From Spirochaetia bacterium UBA6919 (GTDB lineage Bacteria > Spirochaetota > UBA6919): DNA of 20,904 nt. Made by a program: the position numbers and the translations under genes. Of this stretch, positions 1-8,411 are shown piece by piece; the stretch's first letter is position 1; each line of letters begins with the position of its first letter. The stretch is taken from assembly GCA_002450905.1 (NCBI GenBank), contig DKAT01000036.1, positions 53,410-74,313 on the forward strand, given 5' to 3'. The notes beneath the pieces are model-generated. The model saw only the letters and a list, made by a program, of their open reading frames with translations, did not search any database and was not told the origin of the DNA.

Positions 1-206
1 ATATTCTTACTCATACAGACTTAACAGATTCTGAAAATATAAATCAAATAATAAACAAATTAGATAAAATCTCTATAAAATACGGATTTAAAGATTGGAC
101 AGATGCACAAACAAAAATATCAAATCAACTCCAGACATTTAAAGATTCCCCATCAATTTATATTGATGAAAAATTACTTTATGAATTAATTCAATTGAAA
201 AAATGA
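1..206 (+). CDS. 3' end of an unidentified gene (67 residues visible)
   Basis: The third reading frame is open from the first bases to a TGA at 204-206 and gives 67 residues, lysine-, aspartate- and isoleucine-rich, ending in YELIQLKK. The start lies outside the window. No motif, membrane segment or cysteine is visible. The stretch reads like a soluble helical domain (INQIINKLDKISIKYGF, then DAQTKISNQLQTF). It is called real because the other two plus frames stop within about 35 bases and the composition matches neighbouring genes. The next gene starts 47 bases downstream on the same strand, so the two may be co-transcribed. I do not recognise the family. Confidence 0.55.
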   Translation, partial: ILTHTDLTDSENINQIINKLDKISIKYGFKDWTDAQTKISNQLQTFKDSPSIYIDEKLLYELIQLKK

Positions 207-253
207 CAGGATGAGTTAAACTATTTGGTATTAAATCATCGAAAGGGTATATT

Positions 254-763
254 ATGAAATTTAAAAAAGTATTATTAATTCTATTTCTTATAGGATCTGT
301 CTCTGTTATAGTTTCGTCAGGTTTAGATGCAGACAATCCCAATACACTCTGCCATCAAAATGAACAAATTATCATGAACGGTCGTTTAAAGAAAAATCCA
401 GCTAAAATCTTATCCTTATGTGCATCAAAGAATCTCAGTGAAAGTAAGGGATACCTCCAATATCGCTTTGGTAATAAAAATCATATAGAACTAAGTTATC
501 CAAAGAATAAAGCTCACCCTGACAGTTACTTTCGTTATTCCAGATACACTCGTCCCAGGACAACCTATCTGAGACTTTCATTTAAAAAAAATAACATCCA
601 ATATGCTCTATATGATGATTCTACAGACGAAGCTAGTTCAAGCGGTCTGATGATTACTTTCCCAAATAAAAAAAGAATAGATCTTGAACTTAAAAAGCCA
701 GTAACGGGCAAAGGGCTCATGTTCCTAGAATCAGTCCTTGAAAGAGAGGATTTTAAAAACTGA
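254..763 (+). CDS. Small secreted protein of unknown function
   Basis: A 169-residue protein with a positively charged start, a hydrophobic stretch at about residues 6-21 and a probable cleavage site near SSG-LDA, so it is likely exported to the periplasm or beyond. The ATG is preceded by GAAAGGG six bases upstream, which fixes the start. The mature part has two cysteines (C33, C56) that could form a disulphide. Its middle, LCASKNLSESKGYLQYRFG followed by HIELSYP, matches my memory of short periplasmic proteins in many Gram-negative bacteria, where a cysteine precedes a YLQYRFG strand. I know no assigned function for them. The rest alternates beta-strand-like segments (TTYLRLSF, IQYALYDD). 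It converges on the RND pump gene, with only eight bases between the two stop codons and no visible terminator. Confidence 0.85.
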   Translation: MKFKKVLLILFLIGSVSVIVSSGLDADNPNTLCHQNEQIIMNGRLKKNPAKILSLCASKNLSESKGYLQYRFGNKNHIELSYPKNKAHPDSYFRYSRYTRPRTTYLRLSFKKNNIQYALYDDSTDEASSSGLMITFPNKKRIDLELKKPVTGKGLMFLESVLEREDFKN

Positions 764-771
764 TCTCTAAA

Positions 772-3700
772 TTATGTAAATTGCTTATGTTTCTTATATC
801 CTCTTTCTTTCCACCAAACATAGATAGCAGGATATAAGAGAAGTTCAAGGATGCTGGAGGTTATTACACCCCCAACCATGGGTGCTGCAATTCTTTTCAT
901 AACGTCCGCACCGGTATCCGTAGACCACATCACCGGGAGTAATCCAAATAAAATTGCTGATACCGTCATAATTTTCGGTCTGATCCTCTTCACTGCCCCC
1001 TCTAATATCGATGCCTCAAGATCACTCAAAGAATTCAGCCTCCCTGATTTCATCCAACTCTCATAAGATATATCCAGATACAAAAGCATCACCACCCCAG
1101 TCTCAGCATCCAACCCAGCCAAAGCAATAATCCCCACCCAAACCGCTACACTGAGTTTATAATCGAGGGCATAGAGTAACCAGAATGACCCAATCAAAGA
1201 GAATGGCACCGCTAATAATACGATAATTATTTTTGATACAGATCGGATATTAAAATAAAGTAGAACTATAACAATTAAGAGTGTGAGAGGGACAACCATG
1301 AGAAGTCGATTTTTAGCTCTCTCCCAGTTTTCAAATTGCCCACTAAAATCATAGGAATATCCTCTCGGAAACGTAACCTGAGAATTAATTAATTTTCGTG
1401 CCTTATCCACATAGCTTACAATCGACTGATCAGTACCAATATCCACATAGATGATTGTGACATTTTTCCCCTTCTCGCTACTAATCAAGCTTGGCCCACT
1501 AACAACCTTAATATCTGCCAGTTCTGATATCATAATCTGTGACCCACTGGGTGTTGCTACCAAAACTCGTTTCAGATTATCTAAATTATCTCTTAATTCC
1601 CTGGGATATCTTATATTAATAGGATATCTTTCACGTCCTTCAATGGTTATTGCAATATTCTTCCCCCCTACAGCGGTTTCAATAATCTCCTGTACCTCCC
1701 CTACTTTCAAACCATATTGCGCAATTTTATCCCTTTTAATCTCAAAATCTATATAGCTACCCCCTTCAGCCACTTTCTCAATAGAACTTTTCGTCCCTGG
1801 CAATCGCTGAATTACTTTCTGGATATTATCCGCCAATCTTTCAAGAGTGATGATATCATCTCCATAGATCTTAATACCCAGGGCTGTTCTTATCCCTGTA
1901 GAAATCATATCAATACGGGTTTTAATGGGAAAGTCAAAATAATTATAGACCCCAGGGACATTGACAGCCAAATCAAGTTCAGACTTCAGATTTTCAAAAG
2001 TCATTCCTTCTCTCCATTGGGATTTGGGTTTCAGTTCAATAATAGTTTCAAACATCATGATAGGAGCTGGATCTGTGGGGGTATTTGCCCTACCTACCTT
2101 CCCAAAAACTCTTTTCACTTCAGGGATTTTTTCCTTAAATATTTTATCCTGTTTAATAATTAATTTTCTAGCCTGCTCAATAGATATCCCCGGTATAAAT
2201 GTGACAGGCATATACATAATAGTCCCTTCGTTTAGTGGCGGCATGAACTCGTTTTCCAGCTTTAATTTCTTGAGAAAACCAAGGGAACTTTCTTCATCCT
2301 CAACAAATTTATCCCAGGGTATTGAAAAGGCTAGAAATGTTACGAGAATTATTAATATTCCTGATATCATTGTCGTTTTTTTATAATGGATAGTAATTTT
2401 TGCGATGGGATTAAACATCCAGGTTAAAAAGCGGTTTACAGGATTTTTCCATTCTGGAGTAATTTTCCCTCGGATTAATAAGACCATTAAAACTGGTACT
2501 AGTGTTACGGAAAGCAAGGATGCGAAGAACATGGCGAAAGTTTTTGTGAAGGCAAGAGGTTTAAATAATTTTCCCTCCTGTCCTTCCAGGGTGAAAATGG
2601 GCATGATGGATATGGTAATAATTAATAATGCAAAAAATAAGGGTCTCCCGACTTCTTTTGCAGCCTCAATGAGGACTTCTTTACGATCATATCCTGGAGG
2701 AGCGTGTTCTAAGTGCTTATGAGCGTTTTCTACCATCACGATAGCTGAATCCACCATGGCTCCAATTGCAATTGCAATACCTCCAAGAGACATTATATTG
2801 GAAGTTATTTTTAAGAAATGCATAGCGAGGAACGACATGATAATTGCCAGTGGGAGAGTAATAATGGCGACAAGAGCACTTCGAAAATGGAATAAGAATA
2901 TGAAACAGATAAGACTTACAATGAGACTTTCTTCAATGAGCTTAAATGTGAGGGTATTGATAGCACTTAAAATAAGTTCTGAGCGGTCGTATGTTGTTAT
3001 AACCTTGACTCCTTTAGGAAACGCGACTTTGATTTCTTCTAGTTTCTTTTTCACTCGCTTAATCACGGTTAAAACATCTTCACCAAAACGGACAATAACG
3101 ATCCCTCCAACAACTTCACCTTTTCCGTCTAAATCAGCCATTCCTCTACGAATATCAGGTCCAATTGAGACTCTCCCTATATTTTCAAGAAGTAATGGTG
3201 CACCATCTTTATCTGATACGATAACAATTTTATTTAAATCCTCTTTCGATTTGATATACCCCTTTCCACGGACGATATATTCCCTTCCATTGAACTCAAC
3301 AAGACGCCCTCCCACCTCACTGTTACTTTTACGAATAGCCATTATTACTTTTTGTAGAGGTATTTTATATTGCAGGAGAGTGCCTGGATCCAAAGTAACC
3401 TGATACTGCTTTACAAATCCACCAACACTAGCTACATCAGAAACCCCTGGTATACTTTTTAGAACATATCTTAAATTCCAATCCTGGAAACTCCGTAGTT
3501 CTGATAAGCCCATTTTCTTCGATTCATCAACAATAGCATATTCAAAGCCCCATCCAACACCGGTAGCATCGGGTCCAATCTGGAGGGAAACACCCTTGGG
3601 CAATAGTGACGATGCTTCATTTAAATATTCCATAATTCTGCTTCGAGCCCAATATATATCAGTCCCATCTTCAAAAATAACGTATACAAAGGACATTCCA

Positions 3701-3966
3701 AACATTGATCGTCCACGAACTGCTTTGACTTTAGGTGCAGACAAAAGTGAACTTACAATAGGGTATGTAATTTGGTCTTCAATTAGACCAGGACTTCGTC
3801 CCTTCCATTCAGTAAATATTATAACCTGTACATCCGATAAATCAGGAATGGCATCAAGTGGAATTTGTTTAAGAGCCCACAAACCTCCCAAGGTAAGGGC
3901 GAAAACCATCATGAATACAATAAAATAGTTTTTACTACTAGATTCGATTATTTTGTGTAAGAACAT
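772..3966 (-). CDS. cusA: CusA-type RND copper/silver efflux pump
   Basis: Inner-membrane proton-driven pump of the heavy-metal RND family (1064 residues, normal length), which exports metal through a CusCBA-type tripartite complex. The first membrane helix is at about 14-31, followed by the usual periplasmic porter domain, a helix cluster at about 340-500, a second porter domain and a final helix cluster. TM4 carries the proton-relay acids D406 and E413 within AMVDSAIVMVEN. The residues matching the E. coli CusA metal triad are all methionine: M586 in MYMP, M638 in PIMMFET and M687 in RIDMIST. This argues for monovalent Cu(I)/Ag(I) rather than the divalent ions handled by CzcA. GAGG lies five bases before the ATG. 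The gene follows the universal stress gene by 12 bases and is the last of the locus. Transport direction and metal are inferred from the family. Confidence 0.95.
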   Translation of the reverse strand: MFLHKIIESSSKNYFIVFMMVFALTLGGLWALKQIPLDAIPDLSDVQVIIFTEWKGRSPGLIEDQITYPIVSSLLSAPKVKAVRGRSMFGMSFVYVIFEDGTDIYWARSRIMEYLNEASSLLPKGVSLQIGPDATGVGWGFEYAIVDESKKMGLSELRSFQDWNLRYVLKSIPGVSDVASVGGFVKQYQVTLDPGTLLQYKIPLQKVIMAIRKSNSEVGGRLVEFNGREYIVRGKGYIKSKEDLNKIVIVSDKDGAPLLLENIGRVSIGPDIRRGMADLDGKGEVVGGIVIVRFGEDVLTVIKRVKKKLEEIKVAFPKGVKVITTYDRSELILSAINTLTFKLIEESLIVSLICFIFLFHFRSALVAIITLPLAIIMSFLAMHFLKITSNIMSLGGIAIAIGAMVDSAIVMVENAHKHLEHAPPGYDRKEVLIEAAKEVGRPLFFALLIITISIMPIFTLEGQEGKLFKPLAFTKTFAMFFASLLSVTLVPVLMVLLIRGKITPEWKNPVNRFLTWMFNPIAKITIHYKKTTMISGILIILVTFLAFSIPWDKFVEDEESSLGFLKKLKLENEFMPPLNEGTIMYMPVTFIPGISIEQARKLIIKQDKIFKEKIPEVKRVFGKVGRANTPTDPAPIMMFETIIELKPKSQWREGMTFENLKSELDLAVNVPGVYNYFDFPIKTRIDMISTGIRTALGIKIYGDDIITLERLADNIQKVIQRLPGTKSSIEKVAEGGSYIDFEIKRDKIAQYGLKVGEVQEIIETAVGGKNIAITIEGRERYPINIRYPRELRDNLDNLKRVLVATPSGSQIMISELADIKVVSGPSLISSEKGKNVTIIYVDIGTDQSIVSYVDKARKLINSQVTFPRGYSYDFSGQFENWERAKNRLLMVVPLTLLIVIVLLYFNIRSVSKIIIVLLAVPFSLIGSFWLLYALDYKLSVAVWVGIIALAGLDAETGVVMLLYLDISYESWMKSGRLNSLSDLEASILEGAVKRIRPKIMTVSAILFGLLPVMWSTDTGADVMKRIAAPMVGGVITSSILELLLYPAIYVWWKERGYKKHKQFT

Positions 3967-3978
3967 GAATACCTCAAT

Positions 3979-4431
3979 TTAACGAATTGTTAATACAGGA
4001 CAGGGCGATTCTCTGATAATTCTTTCTGCAGTGCTGCCATAAAATGCATGTTTAAGACCTTTACAGCCATGGGTTGAGATAACAATTAAGTCAATTTTCT
4101 TCTCATTAACATATTCTTTGATTACTTTTGAAATAGGCATATCTTTTCTGACAAGATCCCAAGTTGAGTTTACTTCATTATCGATTTCGTCTTCACAAAT
4201 GCGTTTTAGCTCATCCTTTACTGGATTTTCAGCCCGATCGAGAATATCTTTCATTTCATTTTCATCTAAATAATACGGCGTATTAAAATATGGGAACGTT
4301 GGCATGATATGAATTACATTTAATTCTGAATTAAACTGCATCGCCAAATCTTCTGCATAATGTAAAGCCTTGTAGGAACATTCAGAAAAGTCCAATGGAC
4401 ATAAGATCTTGTTTATCAGTATTTTTTTCAA
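3979..4431 (-). CDS. Universal stress protein (UspA family), TTG start
   Basis: A single-domain UspA-family protein of 150 residues. The N-terminus ILCPLDFSECSYKAL is the usual first strand and aspartate of the fold. The C-terminal nucleotide loop reads STHG, nine residues, then GST, the ATP-binding motif of MJ0577-type members with the first glycine replaced by serine, a common variant. It probably binds ATP and acts in the cytoplasm. The start codon is TTG at 4431-4429, preceded by GGAGG six bases upstream, so it is well supported; no ATG fits. The gene sits between cusB and cusA, 12 bases before the pump, and is probably co-transcribed with it, an uncommon insertion in a cus operon. A role in metal stress or in adjusting the pump is only a guess from position. 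Confidence 0.9.
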   Translation of the reverse strand: MKKILINKILCPLDFSECSYKALHYAEDLAMQFNSELNVIHIMPTFPYFNTPYYLDENEMKDILDRAENPVKDELKRICEDEIDNEVNSTWDLVRKDMPISKVIKEYVNEKKIDLIVISTHGCKGLKHAFYGSTAERIIRESPCPVLTIR

Positions 4432-4452
4432 AATTAACCTCCAGAGTAATAA

Positions 4453-4483
4453 ATTATATATAATGATAATCTGTATTATTCAA
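4453..4483 (-). promoter_or_regulatory. Possible promoter for uspA-cusA
   Basis: On the minus strand a perfect TATAAT (4458-4453) lies just upstream of the uspA ribosome binding site, with TTGAAT at 4483-4478 and a long 19-base spacer. Transcription would begin near 4446 and leave a leader of about 15 bases that still contains GGAGG. The weak -35 and long spacing make this tentative. Such an arrangement is also typical of promoters that need an activator. Confidence 0.3.
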
Positions 4484-4545
4484 ACCATATAAAACTTATA
4501 GTTCGAGACCATTTTATAAGTATTGAGTAGCTGGGTCTCAACATC

Positions 4546-4598
4546 ACAGGATGATAACTTATCTAAGTTTTAACTTGATTCTCCAGTGATTATCCTGT
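4546..4598. repeat. Nested inverted repeats between cusB and uspA
   Basis: ACAGGAT (4546-4552) is mirrored by ATCCTGT (4592-4598). In plus-strand RNA the stem extends to ten pairs with one G-U. Inside it AACTTA-TC-TAAGTT (4557-4570) is a second dyad. A further pair, GAGACC (4505-4510) and GGTCTC (4534-4539), lies next to it. No run of T follows on the minus strand, so it is not a classical terminator for cusB. An operator or attenuating structure ahead of uspA-cusA is possible. Confidence 0.4.
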
Positions 4599-4633
4599 CT
4601 TTCTCCTGTTTTGTGGTTTTAAGGTATAATTAT

Positions 4634-4680
4634 TAATCCAAATATCTCAAAATACTTTATCCTAGATTCTTTTTGGATTA
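4634..4680. repeat. 9-bp inverted repeat just after cusB
   Basis: TAATCCAAA (4634-4642) and TTTGGATTA (4672-4680) are perfect inverted copies separated by 29 bases, starting five bases after the cusB stop codon. In cusB mRNA they could form a hairpin that ends or trims the transcript, which fits the break between cusB and uspA. There is no clear poly-T tail, so factor-independent termination is not shown. Confidence 0.4.
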
Positions 4681-4685
4681 GTTAT

Positions 4686-5978
4686 TTAATTATTATTATC
4701 CTTTGAATCTTCGGTCTGAAGGTCACGAATATAACCCCTTGCCTGGGATTCAGAGTCGAGCAAGAAGTTTGCACTCACAACAACCGATTCGTTCTCCTTT
4801 AAACCAGTATATACAACTTCATAATCACCAATACGATTTCCCAAAGTAATAATTCTTGGCTCATATTTATCTTTTCCAATGCTGACAAAAACAATTTGTC
4901 GTTTACCTGTATCAATAACAGCTGAGGAGGGAACCATGAGACGTTTTTCAAATGATTTAATATCTACCCACCCCTTGACATACATATTAGGTAATAATCT
5001 TCCATATGGATTTTCAACAACTGCTCTAATTTTAATCGTTCTGGATGCACCTGTAACTTCAGAGTTTAAGTAGTCGATATATCCAGTAAATGTTTGTTCA
5101 GGGTAACTTACGGGTTTGAAATAGACAATTTTGTTTTTGTGGAAATTTCTGAAGTCTTTTTCGAAAATATCCATGAATAGCCAGAGGCTTGATAGATCAG
5201 CCACTTTGTAGGATGGTTTCATAGGTGTAATCATTTGTCCGACGTTTGCAAATCTATCGATAATGATACCAGTGACTGGAGATTCCATTGTGACATATGG
5301 ATTGATTCTTTTTGTAACACGAAGTTCATCAATATCAATATATCCCAGTAAATTCAATTCATTTTCAGCATTCAGAACGTGATTTTGATGGATACGATGA
5401 TTTGCGATTTCTTTAAGGTATTTGTCTTCAGAAATTATTCTTTTGTAGTAAAGGATTTTAACACGATGAAAGTTTTTTTCTGCTTCATGTAAGAGAGCGA
5501 GAGAGTTTAAATAGTCTTGTTGTGCTTTTCCAAGCTGATAGCTTTCCATTCGGAGTAATTTTTCTCCTTTTGTGACAGATTCTCCGATTGTTTTATATAC
5601 CTCACGGACAATTCCTTGCTGTTTTGATGTGACGAAAGACAGTGTATCCTTGTTGTAGGCTAATTTTCCAGTAAAATTTAATTTTACATTGTCTGATCTT
5701 TGTTTAACCATCGCTGTTTTGAGACCTATAATTTCTGCGACCTTTTTTTGAACGGTGAATGGGCGTAAGATAACTTTATTTTTTCTTTCAGGCTGGGATT
5801 TATTACCAGTCATTGCTTTATTTGATGTATTTTTATTATTTTGATTTGAAACTTTGGGAAGATCACTTTGTCCTTCAAAAAGATCCTGGATATTATCCCA
5901 ATAATTTATTACAATATAAGTAGAAACAGCTAGTATCAGGACAGATGAAAGCATTATGATTATTTTACTTTTTTTCAT
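4686..5978 (-). CDS. cusB: CusB-type periplasmic adaptor (membrane fusion protein)
   Basis: A 430-residue adaptor that links the RND pump to the outer-membrane channel. One N-terminal membrane anchor (about residues 6-26) is followed by a polar linker rich in Asn and Lys. Next come a barrel-sandwich half (GIVREVYKTIGESVTKGEKLLRM), a hairpin of helices at about 145-215, the second lipoyl half (VTMESPVTGIIIDRFANVGQMI) and beta-barrel and membrane-proximal domains, ending DLQTEDSKDNNN. The order is typical of the family. It lacks the extra Cys/Met metal-binding domain (CPMHP-type) that some CusB proteins carry. M56 (KAMTGNK) in the linker and M101 in the first folded domain are the only N-terminal methionines that could take metal. 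The start is clear: AAAGGAG lies six bases before the ATG. The gene overlaps the end of the upstream channel gene by 14 bases, so translation is coupled. Confidence 0.93.
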   Translation of the reverse strand: MKKSKIIIMLSSVLILAVSTYIVINYWDNIQDLFEGQSDLPKVSNQNNKNTSNKAMTGNKSQPERKNKVILRPFTVQKKVAEIIGLKTAMVKQRSDNVKLNFTGKLAYNKDTLSFVTSKQQGIVREVYKTIGESVTKGEKLLRMESYQLGKAQQDYLNSLALLHEAEKNFHRVKILYYKRIISEDKYLKEIANHRIHQNHVLNAENELNLLGYIDIDELRVTKRINPYVTMESPVTGIIIDRFANVGQMITPMKPSYKVADLSSLWLFMDIFEKDFRNFHKNKIVYFKPVSYPEQTFTGYIDYLNSEVTGASRTIKIRAVVENPYGRLLPNMYVKGWVDIKSFEKRLMVPSSAVIDTGKRQIVFVSIGKDKYEPRIITLGNRIGDYEVVYTGLKENESVVVSANFLLDSESQARGYIRDLQTEDSKDNNN

Positions 5979-7476
5979 AAATATCTCCTTTATTAATATT
6001 TGGATTACTTAATTTATTTTTTAATTTAGGTTCATTAGAATCGATTTTTTTGTTCCCAATAATGTTTTTATGCAGGAAAATTCTTCCAATTGTTTGTTCT
6101 AAAGTAAATAATGCTGAATAATAGTCAAGAACAGAAGTCCAATATGAGATGATGACTTCCTGATATATTTTTTCCTGTTGCAGGAGCTTGATGAAATCGA
6201 CACCACCCTGTGAATAGTATTGTTTAATTAGGTTTCGGGTACGTTTTGAATCTTTCATAATAGATTTACGGTATCTTCTAATTTTGAGGAGGGAGTATTC
6301 CATTTTCCTCAGGGCTATAAAGATTTCTTGTTTGACGTTAAACATTATAGCATTGATTTCTTCCTGAATAGCATTTTTTTCTTCCTCCTGGGCATTGATA
6401 TTTCCAGAGTTTGCATTTAAAATTGGAAGTGGGAAGGCAATGCCAGCCATATACATTTGATTTAACATTTCGCGTCGATAGCTAATAAAGACGTCTATCT
6501 TCGGAAATCTCTTACTTTTCTCCATTTTAATCTGTCCATCTTTGATGTGGATTTGATTGTATCGCAAGAGAAGATCCATACGGCTATTTTTAGCGATGTC
6601 GTTGAGCTGTTTCTCATTGAGAGGGATGGGGTTTTGAGTTATTTTTCCTTTAATCTCCATGGGATTTGGTTGTTTGTAATTCATGATTGCTTTGATTTCA
6701 TATAAATTATTGTCTATTTGTTCTTTAGTTTTATCATAAGAATTCATAAAACTGTTATACAGGATTTGGATGAACAAAGCTCTTTGGTCTGTGATATATC
6801 TTTCAGAATGGCTCTCATAAGTCACATTGAGTATTCCATCGAAAAACTTTTTAATCTCTTTCATGGATTCCATTTTTCGATTTAAAACAAGTCCTTTATA
6901 GTACAAAAATTTTATCCTCATGAGTAGTTTCATTCTCAGGGTGAATAACTGATCTTCAGCTATACGACGCTTATATTTCCCAATTTTTCTACGAGCACTT
7001 TGCTGTCCACCTACTTCAAATGGTTGTGTGAGTCTAATTTCATAGACTAATCCTCTCATTCCTGTGGGTAATTGCATGAATCCAACACCGCCCATAATCA
7101 TTGGATTTAACTGAAATGTTTTGTCTGATTGATTTTCAAATTCCAAAGAAGATTTAATTCTTGTTTCTGCTCCTCTGAGTGCGGGATTATGCATTAACAG
7201 ATATTCAATTAACTGTCTCAAATCAAAATACACGATTTTATCAGCATTATTTTTAGGGGTTTTATGTAATTTTTTTTTCTTATTAAGACTTTTTTTAGGG
7301 ATATTGATAGAAACTTCCTTGTTATTTTTAGAATTATATTTTATTGTTTGCGATTTTTTGTCTGATTCAATATATATTGCATCTCTCTTATCTTCTTTTC
7401 TGTTATCAGAAGAGCAATTAACAATATATAGACCAGAATATACAATTATGAGAAAGAATATACCAAGCCTAATCAT
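5965..7476 (-). CDS. TolC/CusC-type outer-membrane efflux lipoprotein
   Basis: Outer-membrane factor of the tripartite efflux system, forming the exit duct. From the chosen start the protein has 503 residues. A hydrophobic leader ends in GLYIVNC, a spirochaete-style lipobox with C21 as the acylated residue. A long low-complexity Lys/Asn/Ser linker follows, then the repeated helical architecture of the family, for example LLMHNPALRGAETRIKSSLE, RMDLLLRYNQIHIKDGQI, and near the end YYSQGGVDFIKLLQQEKIYQ. The ATG at 7476 is chosen because GGGAGGG stands six bases upstream and the lipobox then lies at a normal distance. An upstream ATG at 7497 would add seven residues but has no ribosome binding site. 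It overlaps the upstream lipoprotein gene by eight bases and the cusB gene downstream by 14, so the three are translationally coupled. Confidence 0.9.
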   Translation of the reverse strand: MIRLGIFFLIIVYSGLYIVNCSSDNRKEDKRDAIYIESDKKSQTIKYNSKNNKEVSINIPKKSLNKKKKLHKTPKNNADKIVYFDLRQLIEYLLMHNPALRGAETRIKSSLEFENQSDKTFQLNPMIMGGVGFMQLPTGMRGLVYEIRLTQPFEVGGQQSARRKIGKYKRRIAEDQLFTLRMKLLMRIKFLYYKGLVLNRKMESMKEIKKFFDGILNVTYESHSERYITDQRALFIQILYNSFMNSYDKTKEQIDNNLYEIKAIMNYKQPNPMEIKGKITQNPIPLNEKQLNDIAKNSRMDLLLRYNQIHIKDGQIKMEKSKRFPKIDVFISYRREMLNQMYMAGIAFPLPILNANSGNINAQEEEKNAIQEEINAIMFNVKQEIFIALRKMEYSLLKIRRYRKSIMKDSKRTRNLIKQYYSQGGVDFIKLLQQEKIYQEVIISYWTSVLDYYSALFTLEQTIGRIFLHKNIIGNKKIDSNEPKLKNKLSNPNINKGDIYEKK

Positions 7477-7909
7477 TATTCCCTCCCTTTGGATCATTAT
7501 CTTTAGCGTTTTGACGTTTTCTTATATTTTCAGAAGCCTTATTTTTTATTTTTTTTAATTCATTCATCCTGCCTAAAACGTCTTTTTTTATATTCTCCAT
7601 TTCCTTTGCTTTTTGGGCAAGATCTTTTTGTTGTGAGTAAATTTCTTTCATTCTTCTATTAACGTTTTTCTGCATCTTCAAATATTCATCCTCTTTACTT
7701 TGTTTACTGAAAAAGACTTTATTTTTGTTTTCTTCTGCTATTGGTTTTGTAATTGTTTTTTTATCAGTTTTTTTAATCTCAAGAGATTTTTGAATATCTT
7801 TTTGATGCTTATTAGATGTGTGATTTGAGGATTTATTCTTATCTTTTGGAGGATCACAAGTAATTATAGAGAATGTAATGATGAAAGATATTACTAGAAA
7901 ACGAAACAT
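7469..7909 (-). CDS. Lysine-rich coiled-coil lipoprotein of unknown function
   Basis: A 146-residue protein with a short hydrophobic leader ending SIITC (C18), which would make it a lipoprotein, although threonine before the cysteine is less usual. Residues 20-60 are a disordered Lys/Asn/Ser tether. Residues 65-135 are strongly charged and heptad-like (MQKNVNRRMKEIYSQQKDLA, then AKEMENIKKDVLGRMNELKK), so a long coiled coil is expected. AAGGAG lies six bases before the ATG. It sits between the Met-rich lipoprotein and the channel gene, overlapping the latter by eight bases, and so belongs to the efflux operon. I recognise no family. A periplasmic spacer or tether between the membranes is possible, but so is simple conservation of position without a role in transport. 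Confidence 0.8.
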   Translation of the reverse strand: MFRFLVISFIITFSIITCDPPKDKNKSSNHTSNKHQKDIQKSLEIKKTDKKTITKPIAEENKNKVFFSKQSKEDEYLKMQKNVNRRMKEIYSQQKDLAQKAKEMENIKKDVLGRMNELKKIKNKASENIRKRQNAKDNDPKGGNND

Positions 7910-7934
7910 TTTGATCTCCTTTATTCAGATCCCC

Positions 7935-7960
7935 CTCTATCAGAATTAATTCTAATAGAG
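7935..7960 (-). other. Intercistronic RNA hairpin
   Basis: On the minus strand CTCTAT, T, AGAAT, TA, ATTCT, G, ATAGAG reads as an 11-12 bp stem with a tiny UUAA loop. The only imperfect position is a U-G wobble in minus-strand RNA, but a C-A mismatch on the other strand, so the structure fits RNA of this operon. No U run follows (GGGGGA instead), so it is more likely a stability or processing element than a terminator. It lies 14 bases past one stop and 25 before the next start. Confidence 0.55.
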
Positions 7961-7974
7961 AGAACATCTTTATA

Positions 7975-8400
7975 CTATTCTTTTGCGTTAATATCAAAGG
8001 AAATCTTTTTATTATTAGCGTATAATATATTTACTGTCCATTTCTGTCCCATCTGAAGTTTCGCTGAACCATTATATTCTCCTTTATTCGATGCAGGAGA
8101 AATAACAGCGTTGTCATTCATTTCAGGCATTGTTGGAGGCATTGCTGGCATATAGAATGAAAGTTTCACGTCTTTTCCAGCATCAAATGGGCTTCCGCCT
8201 TTGGTGAAGAATAATTTAAAGGTATTTTGCCCCTTTTTGAAGTAATTTCTTGATCCCTTGATAGTCACAGTAACATCACCTTCAGTATGTGTCTTAATGA
8301 GCTTTCCTGCCCCTCCTTTTTTCCCACATCCTGTTATGATATTGAATGATAAGAAAGTAACGAGGATAAGTAATAATTTAATAGTGTAATAATTTTTCAT
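7975..8400 (-). CDS. Methionine-rich YtkA/FixH-like lipoprotein
   Basis: A 141-residue protein with a hydrophobic leader and a clear lipobox NIITGC (C25), followed by a glycine/lysine linker. The folded part (about 40-140) looks like the YtkA/FixH beta-sandwich: VTVTIKGSRNYFKKGQNTF, then the motif MPAMPPTMPEM at 84-94, then SNKGEYNGSAKLQMGQKW. In this family the MPxMP region marks copper-related proteins, and here M84, M87, M91, M94 and M117 could hold Cu(I) or Ag(I). AAGGAG lies seven bases upstream of the ATG. It is second in the efflux operon. With no cusF present, a periplasmic metal carrier handing metal to the adaptor is the natural guess. The fold is assigned by eye; the metal role is inferred. 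Confidence 0.8.
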   Translation of the reverse strand: MKNYYTIKLLLILVTFLSFNIITGCGKKGGAGKLIKTHTEGDVTVTIKGSRNYFKKGQNTFKLFFTKGGSPFDAGKDVKLSFYMPAMPPTMPEMNDNAVISPASNKGEYNGSAKLQMGQKWTVNILYANNKKISFDINAKE

Positions 8401-8411
8401 GTATAAACTCC

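Noticed and set aside
139..342. Minus-strand 67-codon frame
   Set aside because: Overlaps two plus-strand coding segments that are better supported; composition looks random.
851..3928. Seven plus-strand open frames of 71-215 codons across the RND pump gene
   Set aside because: All lie antisense to a full-length, motif-complete cusA. None has a good ribosome binding site or recognisable domain.
7477..7497. Seven-residue extension of the outer-membrane channel protein
   Set aside because: The upstream ATG lacks a ribosome binding site, whereas the downstream ATG has GGGAGGG at ideal spacing and places the lipobox normally.
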